Assembly (NCBI GenBank): GCA_003218305.1 | Contig: QHMY01000051.1 | Coordinates: 17,965-56,862, forward strand | Origin: Verrucomicrobiota bacterium | GTDB lineage: Bacteria > Verrucomicrobiota > Verrucomicrobiia > Chthoniobacterales > UBA10450 | Direction: 5' to 3' | DNA: 38,898 nucleotides | Shown here: in pieces, positions 8,796-16,808 of the stretch | Numbering within the stretch: position 1 is the stretch's first letter | Layout: the number at the start of each line of letters is the position of its first letter | Notes under the pieces: model-generated | Told to the model about the DNA's origin: nothing | Database searches by the model: none | The model's input: only the letters and a program-made list of their open reading frames with translations | Program-made: the position numbers and the translations under genes

Positions 8796-9745
8796 CGCAA
8801 CTGGTGATAATAACCCGCCATGTGAAGGAAGAGCGGCGCGACATAAATAAGGCTGTCGATCCGATCAAGAATGCCGCCGTGCCCCGGGATTAAAGCTCCC
8901 ATATCCTTCGTCCCGATGTCACGCTTGATCACGCTGATGGAAAGATCGCCCAGTTGTCCGCCTATGCCCACGATCAATCCACTCAGGATCAATTGCCACG
9001 GACCAAATTCAGGAAACGAAAACCGCAGCAGCCAGGGCAGAATCATCGAAACCGCGAACGCACCAAGCGCGCCTTCCCAGGTTTTGTTCGGGCTGATTTC
9101 ACTGCGCAGCCGGTGACGGCCGAAAAGCCGGCCGAAAGTAAACGCCGCCACGTCGCTCAACTCCGTGGCGAAGATTACGTAAAGGAGATAGCCGTAGGCG
9201 TTGACGGCATTCGCGAGAAATCCGAGGTGCCCGAACATCCAGCCGATGTAAACAAAGCCGACGATGGCCAACGACATACGCTGCAATTCACCGCGCGCGC
9301 GGTTGCGCAGAATCGGAACGATCAGAATGAGGGCGATGGCAAAGACCGGCACGGCGACAAAGAATCCGTACCAACCGGAACCCGGTTCCTCGGCCCGCGG
9401 GTGAGGCATCAGCGAAGCCGAGCCGACCGTGATGATCCCGGCGTAAACGGCACCCGTCATCCACCAGTCGCGATACAACCCGGAAGCGCGCGCGAATTCC
9501 TTGAATCCGAAAATTGCGAGAAGCGTAACGCCAATAATGGTGGGAATGCGGCCGGCCAGGATCACCGCCATTCCTATGGGTGCCAGGATGAGCCAGGAGC
9601 GATAGGTGCTCCAGATCGAGCCGAGTTGCTTCTTCAAGCCCCAATGCAGGAGGACGAGAACAAGCCCGCCCGCCGCCAGCGAGCCAAAGATGATGCGCAG
9701 GTACGCGAGAAAAACCGGGTCGTGGAGCGCGTGGTGTGGCGACAT
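8792..9745 (-). CDS. phosphatidate cytidylyltransferase (CdsA/YnbB-like)
   Basis: C-terminal CDS signature 'SVIKRDIGTKDMGALIPGHGGILDRIDSLIY'. Start MSPHHALHD gives a TGATG overlap with the upstream gene; stop overlaps the plsC-like start. Confidence 0.94.
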   Translation of the reverse strand: MSPHHALHDPVFLAYLRIIFGSLAAGGLVLVLLHWGLKKQLGSIWSTYRSWLILAPIGMAVILAGRIPTIIGVTLLAIFGFKEFARASGLYRDWWMTGAVYAGIITVGSASLMPHPRAEEPGSGWYGFFVAVPVFAIALILIVPILRNRARGELQRMSLAIVGFVYIGWMFGHLGFLANAVNAYGYLLYVIFATELSDVAAFTFGRLFGRHRLRSEISPNKTWEGALGAFAVSMILPWLLRFSFPEFGPWQLILSGLIVGIGGQLGDLSISVIKRDIGTKDMGALIPGHGGILDRIDSLIYVAPLFLHMAGYYHQLR

Positions 9746-10410
9746 CAATGAGCGGCGGATTTCGACCGGAGCGCCGCCATTATTCGTTTCAATCGGATCG
9801 TCATCGTCTGGACACAGCCGGCGACGACAATAAGGCAGACCCAATCCAGCACGGTCAAGCGCCCGAATCGAATCGCACTTTCATTCCACCAGAGGCAGGC
9901 CAGCGTGAGCCAGGCCCCGGCATGCAGGATGACCATGCGCCAGGGCTTCGACATGATCCCGCTAAATTCTCGCTGAACGCCGACGGCTTGCCCAAACATT
10001 CCCACGTACGCCGTCAGGAGCGCAAAAATTGCCGCCCAGTAGGCGATGATCGGATTCATCCATCCGCTGTGCGCAACACCGGCAAAAATCAGGACATCCG
10101 AAATGCGATCCGGCAGGTCGTTGAGAATCTCGCCGCGCCAGCTCGCTTTGCCCGACGCAAGCGCGACCATGCCATCGAGCATGTTGCACCACAGCCGGAG
10201 GTAGCAAAACCCTGGGGCAAACAAGAGCAAAATCGGGTGGGCACCCGACTTCCAAAAGCAAACGCCCGCGAGCGCAGCCGCGAAGAGGGAAAGGTAGGAA
10301 ATCGCGTCTGGATGAACACCGAGCCGTAGACACAAGCGGGTCGCACCCTGGGCTGTCCGGCGGAAAACCTCTGCGATCGGACGCCGCGAGGTAGGTTCAT
10401 AGTCGGCCAT
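9745..10410 (-). CDS. CDP-alcohol phosphatidyltransferase family protein (YnbA-like)
   Basis: 'NMLDGMVALASGKASWRGEILNDLPDRISD' matches a variant CDP-AP motif; multi-TM; first gene of the operon. Confidence 0.88.
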   Translation of the reverse strand: MADYEPTSRRPIAEVFRRTAQGATRLCLRLGVHPDAISYLSLFAAALAGVCFWKSGAHPILLLFAPGFCYLRLWCNMLDGMVALASGKASWRGEILNDLPDRISDVLIFAGVAHSGWMNPIIAYWAAIFALLTAYVGMFGQAVGVQREFSGIMSKPWRMVILHAGAWLTLACLWWNESAIRFGRLTVLDWVCLIVVAGCVQTMTIRLKRIMAALRSKSAAH

Positions 10411-10447
10411 TGTGGTCAAACGCAGATGGAGTACCGCTCGTCGCCCC

Positions 10448-10783
10448 TTACGGATTTCCCAGCGGGCGGATTTCTCCGGTTACCTCGGAAACGACGGGAT
10501 AACCCTCAAGCGTCCTGGGTATCACACGTTCGGTTTCCGCCGTCTTGCGCGCGAGCATGACTTTCAAACAAGGCGTCTTTCCATCGTCGAGCAGAGCGAC
10601 ATAAACTCCGACGACACCAGGGATAGCGAGAAGTTCTTTATCGTGATCGCGCAAGACGGCGTTGATGTCGCGCTTCGGCAAAGGCGAATTATTCTGCGGC
10701 ATATGTTCCCCGCAACCAGTCGCCAAGGCCACACCCCCCAGGCAACTGAGATGTATCGCCCAATGCAATCGGTCTGGGTGCAT
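10448..10783 (-). CDS. small putative lipoprotein, resembles the N-terminal domain of the adjacent protease
   Basis: Signal/lipobox-like 'GGVALATGCG'; 'IPGVVGVYVALLDDGKTPCLKVML...LEGYPVVSEVTGEIRPL'. Confidence 0.7.
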   Translation of the reverse strand: MHPDRLHWAIHLSCLGGVALATGCGEHMPQNNSPLPKRDINAVLRDHDKELLAIPGVVGVYVALLDDGKTPCLKVMLARKTAETERVIPRTLEGYPVVSEVTGEIRPLGNP

Positions 10784-10814
10784 CAGATAATTTCATGGCA
10801 ATCCGTCAAAACGA

Positions 10815-10847
10815 AAGCACCCGTTCGCACGGAGCGAACGGGTGCTT
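10815..10847 (-). terminator. rho-independent terminator-like hairpin downstream of the protease gene
   Basis: Perfect 14-bp stem aagcacccgttcgc / gcgaacgggtgctt, 5-nt loop; minus-strand downstream text is T-rich ('tcgttttg'). Confidence 0.7.
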
Positions 10848-10868
10848 CGAAACTTCACCAAGGACAGG

Positions 10869-12011
10869 TTACGGAGTGCCGACCATGGTTGCGCCGAGAA
10901 AGCTCAAGACCTGGCCGATCGGATTTGCGATCGCGGTGCTGCTGCTACCCGCGAAGAGCAAGCCCACCGCGCGAGGATTGGTTGCAACATCCTGAACCAT
11001 CAGTGAACCGGAGTCGCCGCTATCAAGGAATCGGCTCCCGTTATTCTTGATTACGATCTGGCCGGTAAATGTCTTCGTAAAAGCGGTGCCGCCGGCGCAT
11101 TCATTCTCATAGGTGATGCTGACCGTTGCGTTCAAGCCTGAGACTGTGCTGTTGGTCAACCCCGTGGTGCGGCCACTTTTTTTCACGGCCTGGTTCAACG
11201 AGGCGGCAATAGTTTGCGACGAGATTGTTCCTATCTCGAGGATGGCTCCGCTGGAGTTTACCATTCCAGGAACAACTTGGGCCACGGCGCAATCGACATT
11301 GCTGCCAGGGAGAGAGTTTTTTTTGACCAGGGTGGCCACGTTTTGCGCTGTCGCGGCATTGCAGTTGACGTCGATCAGGCCTGGCTGAGCCACTGGATCG
11401 CCCGTTTGGGCGACGCGGCTATTGCCACCGGAGACGATATCAGCCTCGAACACGTGGTAATTGCTGAGGATGTGTTGGACGCCGCCAATCGAGACCAGAG
11501 ATCCGAGGGTGCCGCCGCAGCAATAGCCATTGGCGAGATCGTAGCTCCAGCCACCCGAGGTCCCGAGCTGAATGGGCGGTGTCTGTTTCGCTGTATGACT
11601 AACGCCCCCGCCCCCGCCTCCGCCGGGCCGCGCCATGGCGCGGAATTTCTCTGTGAGCTGCACCTGCACTCCAATGCCACGAATGTTGCGCGGAAGATTA
11701 CGCACCGCTTCATCAGCTTTACTGGATTCCTGGTCGACGTAGACCAGCAACGTGGTGTTGCCAGAATCATCGATTCCAACTGCGGTGCCCAGGATTTCCG
11801 GCTGCCGCATCCAATCCGCGGTGACGTCCTGCTGCACGGCCATAACCGCTCGGACGTTTGCGTGGGTGTCATCAAGTACGCCGGCGGGCGGAGCCGCCAA
11901 CGCAGTAAGGGAAACAAATCCGGAGAGGATTCCGGCCGACAGCGCTGCTAGAGCACGGAGGAACTGACGAGGGTTTAACATGCCCGCGATCCTATGACCG
12001 GGAGCAATCAA
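10869..12011 (-). CDS. secreted trypsin-like serine protease
   Basis: N-terminal signal region; 'ILSNYHVF' (His), 'SNVDCAVAQV' (Asp), 'LDSGDSGSLMVQD' (Ser). Confidence 0.82.
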   Translation of the reverse strand: MIAPGHRIAGMLNPRQFLRALAALSAGILSGFVSLTALAAPPAGVLDDTHANVRAVMAVQQDVTADWMRQPEILGTAVGIDDSGNTTLLVYVDQESSKADEAVRNLPRNIRGIGVQVQLTEKFRAMARPGGGGGGGVSHTAKQTPPIQLGTSGGWSYDLANGYCCGGTLGSLVSIGGVQHILSNYHVFEADIVSGGNSRVAQTGDPVAQPGLIDVNCNAATAQNVATLVKKNSLPGSNVDCAVAQVVPGMVNSSGAILEIGTISSQTIAASLNQAVKKSGRTTGLTNSTVSGLNATVSITYENECAGGTAFTKTFTGQIVIKNNGSRFLDSGDSGSLMVQDVATNPRAVGLLFAGSSSTAIANPIGQVLSFLGATMVGTP

Positions 12012-12131
12012 GACAAGCTAAAAACGCTCGATGCGAAACAATAACACGGACAAAAATCGAAATGTTCGGGGAAATTTGCTGAACTTTCACAGGCCAGCCG
12101 ACTGGTATCAGTTCGTCTGTTAAAAAACAAA

Positions 12132-12153
12132 GGCTGCATCTCGCAATGCAGCC
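12132..12153 (-). terminator. second hairpin of a tandem terminator
   Basis: ggctgcat / atgcagcc stem; on the minus strand followed by 'tttgttttttaa'. Confidence 0.7.
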
Positions 12154-12157
12154 CGAC

Positions 12158-12194
12158 AAAAAAAGAAGCGCAGGATATGGAAATCCTGCGCTTC
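12158..12194 (-). terminator. strong rho-independent terminator after the small ORF
   Basis: 12-bp perfect stem gaagcgcaggat / atcctgcgcttc, 6-nt loop, followed on the minus strand by TTTTTTT (12164-12158). Confidence 0.88.
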
Positions 12195-12211
12195 CTGTGA
12201 GCCGAAAAGGC

Positions 12212-12406
12212 TTACATGTAATTCAACGCGCCGCAGCGCCAGCACGTAAACCACGTCCAGCTTGCCTCGACGTAGTTGCCAGCGCCGTCCGCGAAGCATG
12301 TGTAAAGTAGCTTCCGTCCGCGACCACCGGCTTCACTGGTGTCCGCATTTTCCCCGCCGGATCCACCCTCTTTATCTGGCTTTTTGCCTGCTTTTTCGTC
12401 GGCCAT
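12212..12406 (-). CDS. small protein of unknown function, charged/Gly-rich N-terminus and aromatic/Cys-rich C-terminus
   Basis: 64 aa 'MADEKAGKKPDKEGG...RKLLYTCFADGAGNYVEASWTWFTCWRCGALNYM'; good Shine-Dalgarno ('aaaggacagtaagttATG'); followed by two intrinsic terminators. Confidence 0.75.
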   Translation of the reverse strand: MADEKAGKKPDKEGGSGGENADTSEAGGRGRKLLYTCFADGAGNYVEASWTWFTCWRCGALNYM

Positions 12407-12584
12407 AACTTACTGTCCTTTCGTGTTGTTCTTGGTTTATTTCACCGCCACATCACTCGATCTGGCGACAAATCTTTACTGATTTCCTCCGGCGTGACAA
12501 GCCCTTGCCTGTCCACCGTTGTTGGTTGTTAGACTGATAAAGTTTGCGGTTTTGCGAGTAATCTTCACGGCTGGCAACGGAAAA

Positions 12585-14663
12585 TCAGGCCGAGACGGCG
12601 GCCGGCGCTTGTTCCGAGACGGGCGCGCCGTCGGCGTGGTAGAGATCGTAGAATAAGCCGCGCCGGGCCAAGAGTTCGTCGCTCGTCCCGCGCTCGGCGA
12701 TTTTGCCGTCGTTTAGAACAAGGAAATAGTCGCAGAAGGGCAGCAACCACCGCAGATCGTGATCCACCACCATGACGGTGTGGTTCTTGGCCGCCTGCCG
12801 GATCATCGGCAGAATCCCGAACTTTTCCTGATTATCCATTCCAACCGTCGGCTCATCGAGGAAGAGAACCGCGGGATTGCGCAAGAGGCAGCGGGTCAGA
12901 GCCAGGAGCTTTCGCTGGCCGCCCGAGAGACGCCGGCCGGCCGCAAACTCCGCATCCAACGGATTGCCCGGCAAGCTGGCCTCCAGGACTTTCCATACGC
13001 CCGTTTCCTCGCAAATGGCGCGGATTTCCGCGTCAGTCGCATTCGGTTTGGCCATCTGCATGTTGGCCCGAAGCGTGTCGTGAAAGAACGCGGGAAACTG
13101 CGACATCATCGCGATGTGATCGTACAAATTGTCCGCCGCGTAATCCCCTACCGGGCGTCCGCCGAGGACCACCTGGCCCTGCTGCGGGTCGTAAAAACGG
13201 AGCGCGAGTTTGAAAAACGTTGTCTTCCCCTGCCCCATCTTGGCCACGAAGCCGGTGATTTTTCCCGGCGGCAGTTCGAAGGAAACGCCGTCGAAAATGC
13301 GCCGCGAATCGGGTTTGTAGGAGAAAGTAATATTTTCCGCAACGAGGGTAGGCGGCACCGATTCCACCCGCACCGTGCCGGAACTCTCCTCCCGACCCGC
13401 TTTCGACTCGAGCATCTTGTTCACCGTTTCGATCCGCGGCCACGCGCTGCCCGCCATGACGATGTAGGCCGAGAGCGAGGCGATCGGCGACATCAGGGCC
13501 GGTGTGAGAAGGAAAATGGCGACGACATTTCCTGCGCTCTCAGGATTGCCGGAGCGGATGGCAATGAAAACGCCGAACGCGAGCATGACGACCTGGATGA
13601 ACCAGCTGGGCAAGCCGTTGACGAGATTGACCGCCTCGATCGTGATCGTGGATTTCAAGCGTGATTTGAGCAGCGCCTGAAGTTGCCCATCATGCTTTTC
13701 CGAAAAAATCGGCTCCGCCTCCATGGTCTGGATTTCCTCTGGAGATTGCATCGCGCCGGTAACGAGGCTGTTGAGCGCCAGCATTTTTTCCTGCATATCG
13801 CTCGAGACATTGCGCACGCGATTGGCCAGTTTCCCGGTGAGGTAAGGCGAGATGAAGGCGAACACCACGATGCCGAGAGGAATAAGCGACGGCGGAATCG
13901 TGAGACCGAGGATCTCGGGAGCCGGTCCCTTCATTTGGAAATTGTAGATCAGCAGCGCAACCGTGCCGCCCAGGATGGAAACCTGCAGGAGCATATCCAG
14001 CGCGATCTGCCGCAGGGTCATGGAGGCCTCGATCGTAAACTGGTTCGCGACGGCATTGAGTTCTCCGGGATCATGGATGTGGTAGAACTCAGGCCCCTGC
14101 CGCAACAGCCGCTCGAAAAGCCGGCTCCGAAGCCGATTCGAAAGAGTGAGATCGAGCTTGGTCGCGATCGCTCGAAACGGAATGCCCAGACCGAGGACAC
14201 CCAGGGCGCAGATAGCCCAGAGAATGCAGATCCCAATCAAACGACTATTGTCTTTCGCCGCTGGTGCTGCCGCCGCCGTCACGCTCACGGCAGGGTTAGC
14301 AGCCGCAGTGGTCGGCACATCCGCGGGCACAACCATTTCCGCCGGGCGGGTCAACTCCTGGGTGATCTTGCCCAGGAGCTGCGACATCCCGAGATTCATC
14401 CCGTTTTGGAGGAGGGTCATCAGGCAGTAGATGAGCGCGAGATGTTTGCAGTAGGCCAACATCTTCCAGCCCATCTTGAAGATCACCCCCCAGCGCACGT
14501 CGCTCAGTTTGACCTCTTCTTCCTCCTGCATCCCTGGGGGCCCGCCTTGGATTCCGCGCCCACTCGGTGGCTTGCCTGAGCCGGACGGCTGAGGGCCTTG
14601 TGAAGACTGGGGTCCCTGGCCTGCCCGGCCCGCCGTTTGTCCTGGTGGTGGTTTTCCCGTCAT
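12585..14663 (-). CDS. ABC transporter, fused permease/ATP-binding protein
   Basis: TM region followed by an NBD with 'AKMGQGKTTF', 'RRLSGGQRKLLALTR', 'AVLFLDEPTVGMD', 'VVDHD'. Start at internal Met MTGKPPPGQ. Confidence 0.9.
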   Translation of the reverse strand: MTGKPPPGQTAGRAGQGPQSSQGPQPSGSGKPPSGRGIQGGPPGMQEEEEVKLSDVRWGVIFKMGWKMLAYCKHLALIYCLMTLLQNGMNLGMSQLLGKITQELTRPAEMVVPADVPTTAAANPAVSVTAAAAPAAKDNSRLIGICILWAICALGVLGLGIPFRAIATKLDLTLSNRLRSRLFERLLRQGPEFYHIHDPGELNAVANQFTIEASMTLRQIALDMLLQVSILGGTVALLIYNFQMKGPAPEILGLTIPPSLIPLGIVVFAFISPYLTGKLANRVRNVSSDMQEKMLALNSLVTGAMQSPEEIQTMEAEPIFSEKHDGQLQALLKSRLKSTITIEAVNLVNGLPSWFIQVVMLAFGVFIAIRSGNPESAGNVVAIFLLTPALMSPIASLSAYIVMAGSAWPRIETVNKMLESKAGREESSGTVRVESVPPTLVAENITFSYKPDSRRIFDGVSFELPPGKITGFVAKMGQGKTTFFKLALRFYDPQQGQVVLGGRPVGDYAADNLYDHIAMMSQFPAFFHDTLRANMQMAKPNATDAEIRAICEETGVWKVLEASLPGNPLDAEFAAGRRLSGGQRKLLALTRCLLRNPAVLFLDEPTVGMDNQEKFGILPMIRQAAKNHTVMVVDHDLRWLLPFCDYFLVLNDGKIAERGTSDELLARRGLFYDLYHADGAPVSEQAPAAVSA

Positions 14664-14895
14664 AAACTGTCCAATCGTCAAGAAATCCGCGGTCCCGTTG
14701 CTAACACAAACAACGGCGTCCCGCGGTTCGAATGGAGCTTTGCCAGATTTAAGGGCACGACTGCAAGAAGAAACGGTGCGCAGTGGGTGACTGGGGCCCT
14801 CCCGAGAAATTAACGCGGCGGGCCAGGCACGCGACTTGCACAAGATGTTGGGCCGGTTGACACAACGCGCCTTGCGTTGTTAAGATCGCCCTACC

Positions 14896-15750
14896 ATGCG
14901 TGCAATTTGGAAAGGTAGCATCAGCTTCGGTCTGGTTTACATTCCCATCGCCGTCTACCCGGCCACCAAGGAGGAGAAGCTCAGTTTCCGGCAGCTTCGG
15001 AAGACCGATCTGAGCCCGATCAAGTATAAGAAAGTCGCGGAAGCAGACTCGAAAGAAGTCTCCGCCGACCAGATCGTGAAGGGCTTCGAATACGAGAAGG
15101 GTCAATATGTCGTCTTAAAGGAAGAGGACTTCGCGAAGGTAAAGATTGAATCGACCCACTCGATCGACATCACCGACTTCGTCGAACTGGGCCAGGTCGA
15201 TCCGAAATTTTTCTACAAGCCGTATTTCCTCGAGCCGCAAAAAGGCGGCGAGAAAGCGTATGCCCTCCTCCATCGGGCTTTGGCCGGCACGGGCCGGATC
15301 GGGATCGCCAAGGTGGTAATCAGCAATCGTGAGCACCTCGCCTCCGTCAAACCGGACGGTCTCTTTCTGATTCTCGAACTGATGCACTTCGCTTCCGAGA
15401 TTCTCAGCCCGGAAGAGCTGAAGAGCGGGCCGACCAGCGCCATCACCGACAAAGAGTTGAAGATGGCGCAGTCGCTCATCGAAAGCATGTCGGTGCCTTG
15501 GGAGCCGGATAAATACCGCGACGAATACCGGACCGCCGTCATGGAAATGATCGAGCAAAAAGCGCAGCACAAGGAAGTCGCGGGCAAGCCGGCGCCGGCC
15601 GTGCGCGCCACTAATGTGGTCGATCTCGTGAAAGTGCTTCAGGAAAGCCTGAATCGAAATCAATCCCTCAAGCCGAAGCGAAATGGCACGCGCGCAGCCA
15701 GTCGGTCGACATCGACCCTGGTGAAGCAGAAGCGTCGCGTCGCGGCCTAG
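14896..15750 (+). CDS. ku: Ku protein (non-homologous end joining)
   Basis: 'MRAIWKGSISFGLVYIPIAVYPAT', 'IDITDFVELGQVDPKFFYKPYFLEP': bacterial Ku core. Confidence 0.95.
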   Translation: MRAIWKGSISFGLVYIPIAVYPATKEEKLSFRQLRKTDLSPIKYKKVAEADSKEVSADQIVKGFEYEKGQYVVLKEEDFAKVKIESTHSIDITDFVELGQVDPKFFYKPYFLEPQKGGEKAYALLHRALAGTGRIGIAKVVISNREHLASVKPDGLFLILELMHFASEILSPEELKSGPTSAITDKELKMAQSLIESMSVPWEPDKYRDEYRTAVMEMIEQKAQHKEVAGKPAPAVRATNVVDLVKVLQESLNRNQSLKPKRNGTRAASRSTSTLVKQKRRVAA

Positions 15751-15792
15751 TCCAAGAACCATCTCATCGATAGCCGGGCGCGTGGAGGGGAG

Positions 15793-15848
15793 CCCTCACC
15801 TGGCGCTGCGCGTCCTCCTCTCCCTTGGGGAGAGGATTGAGGTGAGGG
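15793..15848. repeat. inverted-repeat element between convergent genes
   Basis: Outer arms ccctcacc / ggtgaggg; inner hairpin cctctccc..ggggagagg. Confidence 0.6.
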
Positions 15849-15891
15849 ACTCTCGCAGTTCTATTTGCCTGTTGATGACTTGAGATGGCTT

Positions 15892-16605
15892 CTAAGAAAC
15901 AGTCTCGCCGAGAATCTCGCGAAGCCGCGTGGCCAGTTTGGGACCGATCCCGGCTTCCTCGTGCTTGAAGTAAACGAAGGCGTCCGACCAGACCTCTGTT
16001 TGGGCACGAATCGTCTCCGCCCAGCGGGTAACGTCTAAGGCCTGATAGTCCTCCCGTCGCAAACGCAGGTAACCGTAGTCAGCCGTGGCAACGATCGGCG
16101 CGGCGATGTTTTCGCTCTCTGCGATACAAAGCGCGATGTTTTTGCTTTTGAGCAGCTCGAAGATTTCGTCGTCGAACCAGGAGGCGTGACGAAATTCGAA
16201 AGCCGCGCGCATTCCCGGCGGAAAGTCCTCGAGAAACGCCGCCAGCAGTGGTCCGTCTTTCGTAAAGGCGGGCGGCAACTGAAACAGGACGACTCCCAAT
16301 TTCGCCTCCAAATCCGAGATGATTTGATAGAAATAGCGCAAGGTGTCGCCGCAGTTCTGCAGCTTCGCGAAGTGTGTCACCTTCTGCGGCGCTTTCAGGC
16401 TGAACTTAAAACGCTCCGGCGTAGCGGCCCACCAGCCCTGGATCGTCTTCGCGCTTGGGATTCTACGAAACGTGTAGTTGATCTCAGTCGTCGACAGCCG
16501 CTCGGCGTAATACGGCAACATCTTCGCCGTGGACAAATCCTCCGGGTAAAATGTCCCCTTCCACTCGGAATATTGGAAGCCTGACGTGCCAATCCACATG
16601 TTCAT
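15892..16605 (-). CDS. DUF72 domain-containing protein
   Basis: 'WIGTSGFQYSEWKGTFYPEDL', 'FKFSLKAPQKVTH', 'AFEFRHASWF', 'YLRLRRE'. Confidence 0.93.
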   Translation of the reverse strand: MNMWIGTSGFQYSEWKGTFYPEDLSTAKMLPYYAERLSTTEINYTFRRIPSAKTIQGWWAATPERFKFSLKAPQKVTHFAKLQNCGDTLRYFYQIISDLEAKLGVVLFQLPPAFTKDGPLLAAFLEDFPPGMRAAFEFRHASWFDDEIFELLKSKNIALCIAESENIAAPIVATADYGYLRLRREDYQALDVTRWAETIRAQTEVWSDAFVYFKHEEAGIGPKLATRLREILGETVS

Positions 16606-16661
16606 ACGTGATTAATTTCCTTTGGCCGTGACATTGAACTGTATCCGTTCAGGATCGCTTG

Positions 16662-16808
16662 ATGATCACAAAAAACATCGGGATGCTCCTGTTAGCGATT
16701 TATCTCATCCTCGTAGGTATCATTTCGCTTATGCCCCTGGGAATCCCCGTTATTATCCCCGGCATCCTGGCCCTTGTCGCTGGCATCATGATTCTTATGG
16801 GGAAGTAG
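16662..16808 (+). CDS. 48-aa small hydrophobic membrane protein (absent from the supplied ORF track)
   Basis: Hand translation MITKNIGMLLLAIYLILVGIISLMPLGIPVIIPGILALVAGIMILMGK*; two hydrophobic segments. Resembles a recurrent short 'NIGMLLLAIWLIL.G' family as I recall it. Confidence 0.7.
   Translation: MITKNIGMLLLAIYLILVGIISLMPLGIPVIIPGILALVAGIMILMGK

Noticed and set aside
8954-9751. 265-aa plus-strand ORF
   Set aside because: Antisense to the cdsA-like gene; RNDQ-rich shadow translation.
12759-14579. Two long plus-strand ORFs (301 and 298 aa)
   Set aside because: Both are antisense to the ABC transporter, whose domains are unequivocal.
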